Made by a program: the position numbers and the translations under genes. DNA of 64,000 nucleotides, taken from the NCBI GenBank assembly GCA_035711845.1, contig DASTBU010000166.1, positions 1 through 64,000 of the forward strand, read 5' to 3'. Positions within the stretch are counted from its first letter, which is position 1. Each line of letters opens with the position of its first letter. Below are positions 26,293 through 33,508 of this stretch, piece by piece. The notes under the pieces are model-generated. The model had not been told where the DNA came from and searched no databases. It saw only the letters and a list, made by a program, of their open reading frames with translations. This DNA comes from DASTBU01 sp035711845. GTDB lineage: Bacteria; Acidobacteriota; Vicinamibacteria; Vicinamibacterales; 2-12-FULL-66-21.

Positions 26293-28920
26293 ATGCCCCT
26301 CGCTCCTGGAACTCGACTCGGCCCATATGAAGTCCTCGCTGCCAGCGGCGCCGGCGGCATGGGCGAGGTCTACCGTGCGCGCGACACGCGGCTGGGGCGC
26401 GATGTAGCGATCAAGGTGTTGCCCGCACGCCTGGCGGAGGACCCGGAATTCCGGCAGCGTCTCGATCGCGAGGCGCGGGCCATCTCGTCTCTCTCGCACC
26501 CGAATATCTGCGCGCTCTACGACATCGGACACCGGGACGGCATGGGTTTCCTGGTGATGGAATACCTCGATGGCGAGACGCTGGCCACGCGCCTGACGCG
26601 CGGCCCCTTGCCGCTCGATCAGGTGCTCCGGTACGGAATCGAAATCGCCGACGCGCTCGCGGCCGCGCACCGCAAAGCGGTCGTGCACCGTGATCTGAAG
26701 CCGGGCAATGTCATGCTGACGCGCACAGGCGCACGGCTGCTCGATTTCGGGCTCGCCAAGCCGGTCGCCGGCGGTCACGCCGCCGGCGGGGTACATGCGG
26801 CAACGGTCAGCGCCCCCCTGACCTCTCAGGGCACTCTGCTCGGCACGTTCCAGTACATGTCGCCGGAGCAGCTCCAGGGCCAGGAGGCTGATGCCCGCAG
26901 CGACATCTTTGCGCTGGGAGCCGTGCTCTACGAGATGGCGACCGGCACACGCGCGTTCGACGGCAAGACGACGGCGAGCGTTATCGCCGCCATCCTGGAA
27001 CGCGAGCCGGCGCCGATTCCGAGCCTGCAGCCACTCGCGCCCGCCGCGCTCGACGACGTCGTCCGCGGATGCCTTGCCAAGGATCCGGAGGTGCGGTGGC
27101 AGACTGCCCACGACGTCAGCCTGCAGCTGAGGACGCTCCGCACGCGTGGCGTCGAGAGGGAATCGCAATCAATCCCGACGGCTCTACCGAAACGGCGCCT
27201 CGCTCTCTGGGGTGTGGCGGCGATCGCGCTCTTTGCGGCCGGACTGCTGGCGGCTCGGTACTTCGCCACGGCTGCACCGCCAGACGCTCCCGAGTTGCTG
27301 CGGGCGCCGGTTCTGGCGCCCACCGGGCACGCCTTTACGCCGAACGACTTCGCCATCTCACCCGACGGGCGGCGCGTTGCATTCATCGCGGCAGGCGCCG
27401 ACGGCGTGCAGACGTTGTGGGTCACCTCGCTCGAATCCGGTCAGTCGGCGGAGGTTGCGGGAAGCGACGATGCGAAGTCCCCATTCTGGGCGCCCGACAG
27501 CCGCTGGATCGGATTCTTCGCGCGCGGCAAGTTGATGAAAGTCGAGCCCGGCGGCGTCGGCCTCCAGACCGTGTGTGATGCCCACGCCACTGCCCGCGGA
27601 GGCGCCTGGGGGCCCAGCGGCGACATTCTGTTCTCGAGCGCGGTGTTCGGGCCGCTCGTGCGCGTCCCCGCGGTGGGCGGCACGGCCCAACCGGTTACAC
27701 AGATTCCACCCGATATGCCGGGGGAAGCGCACCGCTTTCCCCAGTTCCTGTCCGACGGCCGGCGGTTTCTCTTTTCGGCGAGCTGGACCAACCAGCAGCG
27801 CGGCGGGGTCTATCTCGCGAGCGTCGGTGGCGGCGCTCCGAAGCTTCTGTCTTCGGAGATCCGCAGCCGGACGGTCCTGGCCAGCGGATATCTCATCTAC
27901 GTTGCCGAGGGCACCGTCTATGCCCGCCCCTTCGACGAACGGGACGGCCAATTCACCGGCGAACCGCGAGCCCTCCTGAGAAACGAGATCGCGGCCGACT
28001 GGCGCTTCGGCGACATGCCGCTGTCCGCATCCGGGAACGGCCGGATCGTCTTCCAATCGCGCCAGACCTACTATTCGCAGCTGCTGTGGTTCGACCGCTC
28101 GGGGAAGGAACTGGGAGTTGTCGGCCCGCCGGGCTACTGGTCGCCCGCACTGTCGCCGGACGGGACCCGACTCGCCGTGACCCACGATCCGGACGGCACG
28201 GGTCGCACGAACGTATGGATCCACGATCTGAACCGCAATGTGGCCGCGCCGCTCACGACAACCGGGACGCACACGGCGCTCGCCTGGTCCCGCGACGGGA
28301 AATGGATCGCGTATTCGGCGATGCGATCGAAGACCGGAATCTACAGGCGGCCGGCGGACGGATCGGGTCCCGAGGAGACGATACACGAGTCGGAAGCTCA
28401 CCTGCTGGTGAACTCGTACTCGCGGGACGGCGCTGTGCTCGCCATGGACTTTGCGAAGGGGATCCCCGAGCTGCGCGCGTTCGATGTGCAGTCGAAACAG
28501 AGCCGGTTGTTCGACGTCGGTGCCGAAGGCAGCTACTCGCCGGACGGCAAGTGGATCGCCCACCTCGGATACAACAACACACCGGGCGTGAGCGTGACCC
28601 CCGCGGCGGGGGGTGGTCAGATCAGGGTCTCGAGCGGCCCTGGCAGTCAGGCGCGCTGGCGCCGTGACATGACGGAGCTGTATTACATCGCGCCCAACAG
28701 GAAGATGATGGTCGTCCCGCTGACCAGCCGCGACGGCACGCTCGAACCTGGTCCGCCGCGGGAGCTCTTCCAGACCCGCGTCGTCCAGCCGGCGCTGGCG
28801 CTGTTCCAGTACGACGTGACCGCGGACGGGCAGAAGTTCCTGATCAACTCGCTGCCGCGCGAGGGCGTCAGCGCACCGCTCACGTTGCTCGTGAACTGGA
28901 CCGCCGCGCTCTCGCGATAA
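26293..28920 (+). CDS. Transmembrane Ser/Thr protein kinase with TolB/PD40 propeller
   Basis: 875 residues, intact. The cytoplasmic kinase domain (residues about 10-280) has the glycine loop GAGGMGEVYRA, VAIKVLP lysine, HRDLKPGN, DFGLAKP and SPEQLQG, so it should be active. One membrane helix follows (RLALWGVAAIALFAAGLLAA, about residues 302-322), then an extracytoplasmic propeller of PD40/TolB repeats (ISPDGRR, WAPDSRW, LSPDGTR, YSPDGKW) ending ITLLVNWT-like. The predicted role is sensing outside the membrane coupled to phosphorylation inside; ligand and targets are unknown. It is the intact relative of the broken copies at 368, 22188 and 23089. A TATAAT box lies 11 bases before the start. 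Confidence 0.92.
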   Translation: MPLAPGTRLGPYEVLAASGAGGMGEVYRARDTRLGRDVAIKVLPARLAEDPEFRQRLDREARAISSLSHPNICALYDIGHRDGMGFLVMEYLDGETLATRLTRGPLPLDQVLRYGIEIADALAAAHRKAVVHRDLKPGNVMLTRTGARLLDFGLAKPVAGGHAAGGVHAATVSAPLTSQGTLLGTFQYMSPEQLQGQEADARSDIFALGAVLYEMATGTRAFDGKTTASVIAAILEREPAPIPSLQPLAPAALDDVVRGCLAKDPEVRWQTAHDVSLQLRTLRTRGVERESQSIPTALPKRRLALWGVAAIALFAAGLLAARYFATAAPPDAPELLRAPVLAPTGHAFTPNDFAISPDGRRVAFIAAGADGVQTLWVTSLESGQSAEVAGSDDAKSPFWAPDSRWIGFFARGKLMKVEPGGVGLQTVCDAHATARGGAWGPSGDILFSSAVFGPLVRVPAVGGTAQPVTQIPPDMPGEAHRFPQFLSDGRRFLFSASWTNQQRGGVYLASVGGGAPKLLSSEIRSRTVLASGYLIYVAEGTVYARPFDERDGQFTGEPRALLRNEIAADWRFGDMPLSASGNGRIVFQSRQTYYSQLLWFDRSGKELGVVGPPGYWSPALSPDGTRLAVTHDPDGTGRTNVWIHDLNRNVAAPLTTTGTHTALAWSRDGKWIAYSAMRSKTGIYRRPADGSGPEETIHESEAHLLVNSYSRDGAVLAMDFAKGIPELRAFDVQSKQSRLFDVGAEGSYSPDGKWIAHLGYNNTPGVSVTPAAGGGQIRVSSGPGSQARWRRDMTELYYIAPNRKMMVVPLTSRDGTLEPGPPRELFQTRVVQPALALFQYDVTADGQKFLINSLPREGVSAPLTLLVNWTAALSR

Positions 28921-29041
28921 TCGACTGCTGACGCCGCGCTTCACCACCCTGATCCGGTGTCCCGGCATCGAGGCTTTCCGTCGCGCCGGGTCGGTGGAGC
29001 GGTCTCCGGTCAGACGCGCTGCCTTCGGCAGGCGGCCGGGC

Positions 29042-29293
29042 GTCGCGGTGCGGCCGTGTCAGCTCGACGAACGACCCGAAGTCCCGCAGCGCATCGAGGT
29101 GCGGTCCAGATGCAGCCGGAGGCCGCGGTACTCCCCCTGGCCGAGTGCTTCTCGCAGCAGGGCGACCGCCCGTTCCTTGTCTCCAGGGAGGGCAGCGATG
29201 CAGGCTCGCCAGTACGTGTGACGCCCAAACAGCCATAGGCCGTTGCCTGCGTTCAGCCGCGGAAGGAAGAAGTCGGGGCAACAGAGCAGATGG
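29042..29293 (-). pseudogene. C-terminal TPR fragment of a kinase-family gene, frameshifted
   Basis: GNGLWLFGRHTYWRACIAAL and GDKERAVALLREALGQGEYR, followed after a frame change near 29100 by HLDALRDFGSFVELTRP, match the last TPR and the typical end of acidobacterial TPR-containing Ser/Thr kinases. The rest of the gene is missing. The 5' edge coincides with the 32-bp repeat at 29294, and no stop follows at the expected place. The remaining bases from 28921 to 29041 hold nothing recognisable. Confidence 0.7.
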
Positions 29294-29325
29294 TGCCTCC
29301 GGATGCCGCTAATGCTTCCTATCGT
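29294..29325 (-). repeat. 32-bp breakpoint repeat, copy 3
   Basis: Same orientation as copies 1 and 2. It lies between the TPR fragment on its left and a duplicated amidohydrolase 3' end that starts at the very next base on its right. Confidence 0.85.
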
Positions 29326-29414
29326 CCTCGATGGCTCCGATATCAGAGGGGTGCTCTTCCCGGCGGGAAGCCCCGGGGCCGTTCCGGTTCGCGATCGATG
29401 AGGTCCGCTTCCGG
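29326..29414 (+). pseudogene. Duplicated 3' end of the amidohydrolase/CIA30 gene
   Basis: 89 bp copy of 18700-18787, the last codons of the amidohydrolase gene, differing by one substitution (T to C) and one inserted G. The insertion breaks the frame, and the stop codon after CGCTTCCGG is replaced by CGATAA. The copy is about 10.6 kb from its source, in the same orientation. Confidence 0.9.
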
Positions 29415-29415
29415 C

Positions 29416-29421
29416 GATAAT
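29416..29421 (+). promoter_or_regulatory. Candidate -10 box (GATAAT) for the histidine kinase
   Basis: GATAAT ends eight bases before the ATG at 29430, and no Shine-Dalgarno is present, as at 23471 and 26276. Confidence 0.4.
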
Positions 29422-29429
29422 GATGCAGC

Positions 29430-30545
29430 ATGCGCCTGAGGCTGCTTCCGGAGAACTCGCCGCTCGGGTGGACGCCGTTCGCGTGGCTCGTCTACCTGTC
29501 CTTCTTCCTCGTCTGGGCGGTGTTGAACAACACCGCCTTTGACTGGTTGATTGACGGACCCGCCGTCGCGGCGTTTCTCGTGCTGTACTTCCGGGGCTTC
29601 TGGGTCTCGGGAACACGGCTCCTGCCAATCATCGTCCTGATCCTCGGGATCGGCCTGGCCACCAGCATCAGGAACCCGGGCGCCAGCTGCTTCGTCATCT
29701 TCGCGGCAGCGTTCGTCGGCGACGTCGGGCGGCCAGCGACGGCCGTCCGCTGGCTGGCTGCGGTCATCGGCATCACCGCGATCCACGCGTGGCTGTTCGC
29801 GCTGTCGCCGGCGTTCTGGGTTCCCGCCCTCGTGCTGTCGGTGCTCATCGGCGGCGCCAACATTCACTTCTGCGAGATGCGGCGCAAGGACCGCGCGCTC
29901 ATCAAGGCGCACGCGCAGGCCGAGCAGCTCGCGCGCGTGGCCGAACGCGAGCGCATCGCCCGCGATCTACACGACCTGCTCGGACACACGCTCTCGGTGA
30001 TCGTGCTGAAGTCGGAGCTCGCGGCCAAGCTGGCGGAGCGGAATCCGTCCCGGGCGGTCGCCGAGATCCGCGAGGTCGAACAGATCTCGCGACACGCGCT
30101 CGCCGAGGTCCGCCGCGCCGTGCACGGCTATCGAGGCGAACGGCTGGCCGACGAGCTGACCGCGGGCCGCGGCGTGCTGGAAGCAGCGGGCGTGACGCTG
30201 CTGGCCGAGGTAGAACCCGTCGCGCTCCCGGCCTACACCGAGCGCGTTCTCGCGCTCGCCCTCCGCGAGGCCGTCACCAACGTCGTCCGCCACGCCCGTG
30301 CGTCACGGTGTATCGTAAGGCTCGCAACACTGGGCGACACCGTGCGGCTGAGCGTCGAGGACAACGGCGTGGGAGGGGAACTGGCGGAAGGAGCAGGCCT
30401 GGCTGGCATGCGCGAGAGGCTGGCGGAGATTGGCGGCCGCCTGGAGCGCGATGGCATCAACGGCACGTGCCTGAGGCTGAGCGTACCCGTTTCGTCGGCA
30501 CTGCCAGGGTTGCCCCAGTTCCTAAAGTCCGGCGAGGTCGCCTGA
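29430..30545 (+). CDS. Sensor histidine kinase, DesK/HisKA_3 type
   Basis: 371 residues. About five N-terminal membrane segments (residues about 15-150) are followed by a dimerisation/phosphoacceptor helix, RERIARDLHDLLGHTLSV, with His in DLHDLLGH. A compact HATPase domain comes next (N-box REAVTNVVRHA, G1 VEDNGVG, G2 GLAGMRERLAEIGGRL). This layout matches DesK, which senses membrane fluidity, and other LytS/NarX-like kinases. The partner response regulator is 109 bp downstream. The signal is not certain: DesK-like architecture is widespread, and no desaturase gene is adjacent. Confidence 0.9.
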   Translation: MRLRLLPENSPLGWTPFAWLVYLSFFLVWAVLNNTAFDWLIDGPAVAAFLVLYFRGFWVSGTRLLPIIVLILGIGLATSIRNPGASCFVIFAAAFVGDVGRPATAVRWLAAVIGITAIHAWLFALSPAFWVPALVLSVLIGGANIHFCEMRRKDRALIKAHAQAEQLARVAERERIARDLHDLLGHTLSVIVLKSELAAKLAERNPSRAVAEIREVEQISRHALAEVRRAVHGYRGERLADELTAGRGVLEAAGVTLLAEVEPVALPAYTERVLALALREAVTNVVRHARASRCIVRLATLGDTVRLSVEDNGVGGELAEGAGLAGMRERLAEIGGRLERDGINGTCLRLSVPVSSALPGLPQFLKSGEVA

Positions 30546-30654
30546 TCCCGTTTTGGCAGCCGTGGCCGGTTCTCCCATTCGCACGGGCTGAGTTTTTCCG
30601 GCGATTGTGCCCCTGGCAATGTTGACCGTCGCGGCCATTTCGTCCATTTCCTGA

Positions 30655-31257
30655 GTGATCAGAATCCTCCTTGCAGAAGACCAGGCGATGGTGCTCGGCG
30701 CGCTTGCCGCGCTGCTCGAGATAGAGAGCGATTTCGAGGTGGTGGCGCAGGCTCGAACGGGTGACGAGGCGCTCGATCTGGCGCTCCGGCACAAGCCCGA
30801 CGTGCTCGTCACCGACATCGAAATGCCCGGCCTGACGGGCCTCGACATCGCCTCGGCGCTGCGCGACAGGCGGTCGACATCGCGGGTGATCATCCTGACC
30901 ACGTTTGCGCGGCCGGGGTATCTTCGACGGGCGCTGGAGGTAGGGGCATCGGGATACCTGCTGAAGGATGCGCCATCTGCACAGCTCGCCGACGCGATCA
31001 GGCGAGTGGCGGGCGGCGGGCGCGCGATCGATCCGGCGCTGGCGAGCGAGGCCTGGACCGAGCCCGATCCGCTCACCGAACGGGAGCGGCAGGTGCTGCG
31101 GCTCGCGGACGAGGGACTGGCGAGCGCGGAGATCGCCCGGCGCTTGAAGCTCTCTGAGGGGACCGTGCGGAATTATCTCTCCGAGTCGATTGGCAAGCTC
31201 GGAGCCCGGAATCGCGCTGACGCTGCACGCCTCGCCCGTCAGAAGGGGTGGCTCTGA
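30655..31257 (+). CDS. NarL/FixJ (DesR-like) response regulator
   Basis: 200 residues. The receiver domain starts IRILLAEDQAMVLGAL, with the phosphoacceptor Asp in VTDIEMPG, Thr in LTTFARP and Lys in YLLKDA. A LuxR-type HTH ends the protein (LTERERQVLRLADEGLAS and EIARRLKLSEGTVRNYLS). It should be phosphorylated by the upstream DesK-like kinase and bind DNA as a dimer. The start is a GTG at 30655 with no strong ribosome binding site. The 109-bp gap after the kinase is longer than usual for such pairs and holds no supported gene. Confidence 0.9.
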   Translation: MIRILLAEDQAMVLGALAALLEIESDFEVVAQARTGDEALDLALRHKPDVLVTDIEMPGLTGLDIASALRDRRSTSRVIILTTFARPGYLRRALEVGASGYLLKDAPSAQLADAIRRVAGGGRAIDPALASEAWTEPDPLTERERQVLRLADEGLASAEIARRLKLSEGTVRNYLSESIGKLGARNRADAARLARQKGWL

Positions 31258-31296
31258 ACACCGTCGACCACTGGTTGACGCCTGGAGGAGGTCCCT

Positions 31297-32496
31297 GTGA
31301 CAGTCGCGCTCCTGTTGCCGGTATTGCTGGCGCTTGCCCGCTCGGGGCCGGCGCAGCAACCGACCCAGCCGCCGATCCGGTCCGGAGTGGAGCTCGTGGT
31401 CGTGGACGTCCAAGTGGTCGATCGGCAGGGGCGGCCGCTTGGGTCCCTGCGGCCCGAGGACTTCGAAGTGTCGCTCGACGGCAAACGGCGGCGGGTGGTA
31501 TCCGCGGAGCTCGTGCGGCATGAGGGTGTCGTTCAGCCTGGCGGGCTCGCGGGCCAGCCAGCCCCTTCGGCTGCTCCGTCGGGGGCAGACACGCAGGGAC
31601 GCCGCTTCATCCTCGCCATCGACGAGCACAGTTTCAGGCCGGCGTCCGCGCGTGCAGCGATGCAGGCCGCCGGACGCTTCATCGACCGGCTGCAGCCCAA
31701 CGACCTCGTGGGCCTATACACCTATCCAACGGGCGCGGTGCACTCTGACCTCACGAACGATCACGCCTCGGTCAAACAGCTGGTCGAGAAGGTGACAGGC
31801 CTTCTCGATTTGCCGCTCAATCGCTTCGACCTCTCGAAATCCGAGGTGATCGACATCGCCTCGGGCGACCTGGACACGCTGAATCGAGTGGCGTTGCGCA
31901 CATGCGTTCAGGGAGACAGCACCTGCCGCCGGTCGATTCAGAACGACGCCGTCTCGCTGGCGGGTTATTTCGAGATGCAGGTCACGCAGAGCCTCGGCGG
32001 GCTGCGCCACCTCGTACGCGGGCTCGCGCAGCTTCAGGGCCGCAAGACGCTCGTGATTGTCAGCGGCGGCCTGTTCACGTCCGACCGTGGCGGCGGGAGA
32101 GTCAATATGGGCTCCGAGATCCAGTACGTCGGCCGTGAGGCCGCCTCCGCCAACGCGAACCTGTACGTACTGCACATGGACTCGAGCTTCATCGATGCGT
32201 TTTCGACGCAGCGCGGGCCGAGCCAGACATTGTTCCGCGACAGCAATGCGCTCGCGTCCGGCCTGGAGATGATCGCCGGCGCGGCAGGAGGCGCGTCGAT
32301 CCGCGTGCAGGCGGGCACCGGCGATTCCGCATTCGACCGCGTGCTCCTCGAGAACTCCGCATACTACCTGCTCGGCGTGGAACCCGACGCCGCCGATCGC
32401 GATGGCGAGCCCCACCGGATCCAGGTCCGCGTGCGAGTGCGGGGAGCGACGGTCCGGAGCCGTGCGACCGTCACGGTGCCTCGCCTCCAGGGCTGA
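31297..32496 (+). CDS. Secreted VWFA-related domain protein
   Basis: 399 residues. It starts at a GTG with GGAGGAG six bases upstream, followed by a short hydrophobic leader (VALLLPVLLALARSG). The opening GVELVVVDVQVVDRQGRPLG and LRPEDFEVSLDGK is the standard start of acidobacterial VWFA-related proteins, and the end DGEPHRIQVRVR is also typical. The von Willebrand fold follows from FILAIDEHSF. The metal-binding MIDAS normally reads DxSxS; here it is DEHSF, so one serine is missing and metal binding may be weak or lost. Three cysteines cluster at CVQGDSTCRR. It lies 39 bp behind the response regulator and may be co-transcribed with it. Confidence 0.85.
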   Translation: MTVALLLPVLLALARSGPAQQPTQPPIRSGVELVVVDVQVVDRQGRPLGSLRPEDFEVSLDGKRRRVVSAELVRHEGVVQPGGLAGQPAPSAAPSGADTQGRRFILAIDEHSFRPASARAAMQAAGRFIDRLQPNDLVGLYTYPTGAVHSDLTNDHASVKQLVEKVTGLLDLPLNRFDLSKSEVIDIASGDLDTLNRVALRTCVQGDSTCRRSIQNDAVSLAGYFEMQVTQSLGGLRHLVRGLAQLQGRKTLVIVSGGLFTSDRGGGRVNMGSEIQYVGREAASANANLYVLHMDSSFIDAFSTQRGPSQTLFRDSNALASGLEMIAGAAGGASIRVQAGTGDSAFDRVLLENSAYYLLGVEPDAADRDGEPHRIQVRVRVRGATVRSRATVTVPRLQG

Positions 32497-32519
32497 TTGC
32501 GGATCGGCGGAACCATCGC

Positions 32520-33419
32520 CTACCTGTCGGTCCGCCGCGGCGTCACGCCGGTACCGAGCTTCTCGATCCGACGCGTCTTCATGTTGTAGACATCGCCCGC
32601 CGACAGCACGAAGTACGACTTTTCCCACGGTTGGTAGAGCCGCGTGTTGTCGTGCACCGCGACCTTCCACCTCCCCATCACCTCGAATCGATCGCCGGTC
32701 ACGACGATGGCGGTGGCTTCGGAGAGGCCGAGCCCGAGCAGGTTCGGGTACTTCTGAATCACTGGCACGAGATCGTCCCACCGGTTGCGCGCGTTGATGT
32801 GCTGATCGATGGCGCTCTTCTTGAGGAACTTGAAGGCCTCCTGGTGGTTCGGCTCCTGCGTCATCATCACGTTCGGACCCGATGTATCCCCGCGCACGAG
32901 ATACTCGCCCTGGATCGTGGCGCCGGCGGAGCTGCCGCCGATGACGCCGCCGCGTTCGAGCACCTTGTGAAGCTCGCGGTAGGTGAGGGTGTTCGCGTAC
33001 GAATCCACGATGTTCCACTGCCGGCCGCCGTTGAACCAGACGGCGTTGGCCTCGCGCAGGGGCTTCACGAACTCCTCGGTGTCGGCCACTTTGGGATCGT
33101 CCGTGTGCAGCATCCGCACGCGTTTCAACCCGCGCGCCAGCCACGGGGCGACGATCTCCTGCTCTTTGTAGGTCTGGATGGCGCCATCCCGATCCCGGTT
33201 ACCTCCGGCAGTCGGCACGATGATGAACTTCGCTTCCGGCCCTCCGGCCAGCTCGATGAACTTCTCGACGATCCCGGTGCCCTCGAGCCGCCCACCCCCC
33301 ACGATCATCAGCGTGCCTTTCGGCGGCCCGTACTCGATCGTCTCCTGGACCGCCGCCGCGACGGACCAGAAGACCAGCAGCCCGAAGATCGCGCCGAACC
33401 GTCTCGTCCCCTTGCGCAT
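32520..33419 (-). CDS. Cyanophycinase-like S51 family peptidase, secreted
   Basis: 299 residues with an N-terminal signal peptide (FGAIFGLLVFWSVAAAVQ). The S51 fold is clear: GTLMIVGGGRLEGTG at the start, KFIIVPTAGG, VWFNGGRQWN and the nucleophile elbow GGVIGGSSAGATIQG. Cyanophycinases cleave beta-Asp-Arg bonds; extracellular relatives are common in soil bacteria, but the true substrate here is not shown. The ATG at 33419 is eight bases from GGAGGG; a GTG at 33425 is too close to it. It converges with the VWFA gene (23 bp between stops). Confidence 0.88.
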   Translation of the reverse strand: MRKGTRRFGAIFGLLVFWSVAAAVQETIEYGPPKGTLMIVGGGRLEGTGIVEKFIELAGGPEAKFIIVPTAGGNRDRDGAIQTYKEQEIVAPWLARGLKRVRMLHTDDPKVADTEEFVKPLREANAVWFNGGRQWNIVDSYANTLTYRELHKVLERGGVIGGSSAGATIQGEYLVRGDTSGPNVMMTQEPNHQEAFKFLKKSAIDQHINARNRWDDLVPVIQKYPNLLGLGLSEATAIVVTGDRFEVMGRWKVAVHDNTRLYQPWEKSYFVLSAGDVYNMKTRRIEKLGTGVTPRRTDR

Positions 33420-33431
33420 TCGCACAGCCCT

Positions 33432-33508
33432 CCTGAACTGCTGAACCTGATGAACCCCTGAACCCGATGAACCCCCTGAACCTGATGAACCTTGAACCCC
33501 TGAACCTA
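33432..33508. repeat. CTGAACC heptamer tract
   Basis: About ten units of TGAACC(C) alternating with TGATGAACC, lying between the S51 gene start and the stop of the upstream glycosyltransferase gene. Its last unit contains the TAG stop of that gene. It is the reverse-complement class of the GGTTCAG tracts at 37703 and 59382. Confidence 0.75.

Noticed and set aside
23057..29325. Integron-like gene cassettes with attC sites
   Set aside because: The 32-bp repeat lacks recognisable R', R'' core sites, no integrase is present, and the adjoining pieces are 5'-truncated genes, not complete cassette genes.
30546..30654. Small minus-strand open frame between the kinase and response regulator (MDEMAATVNIARG...)
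   Set aside because: No ribosome binding site, overlaps both flanking genes, and no recognisable motif.
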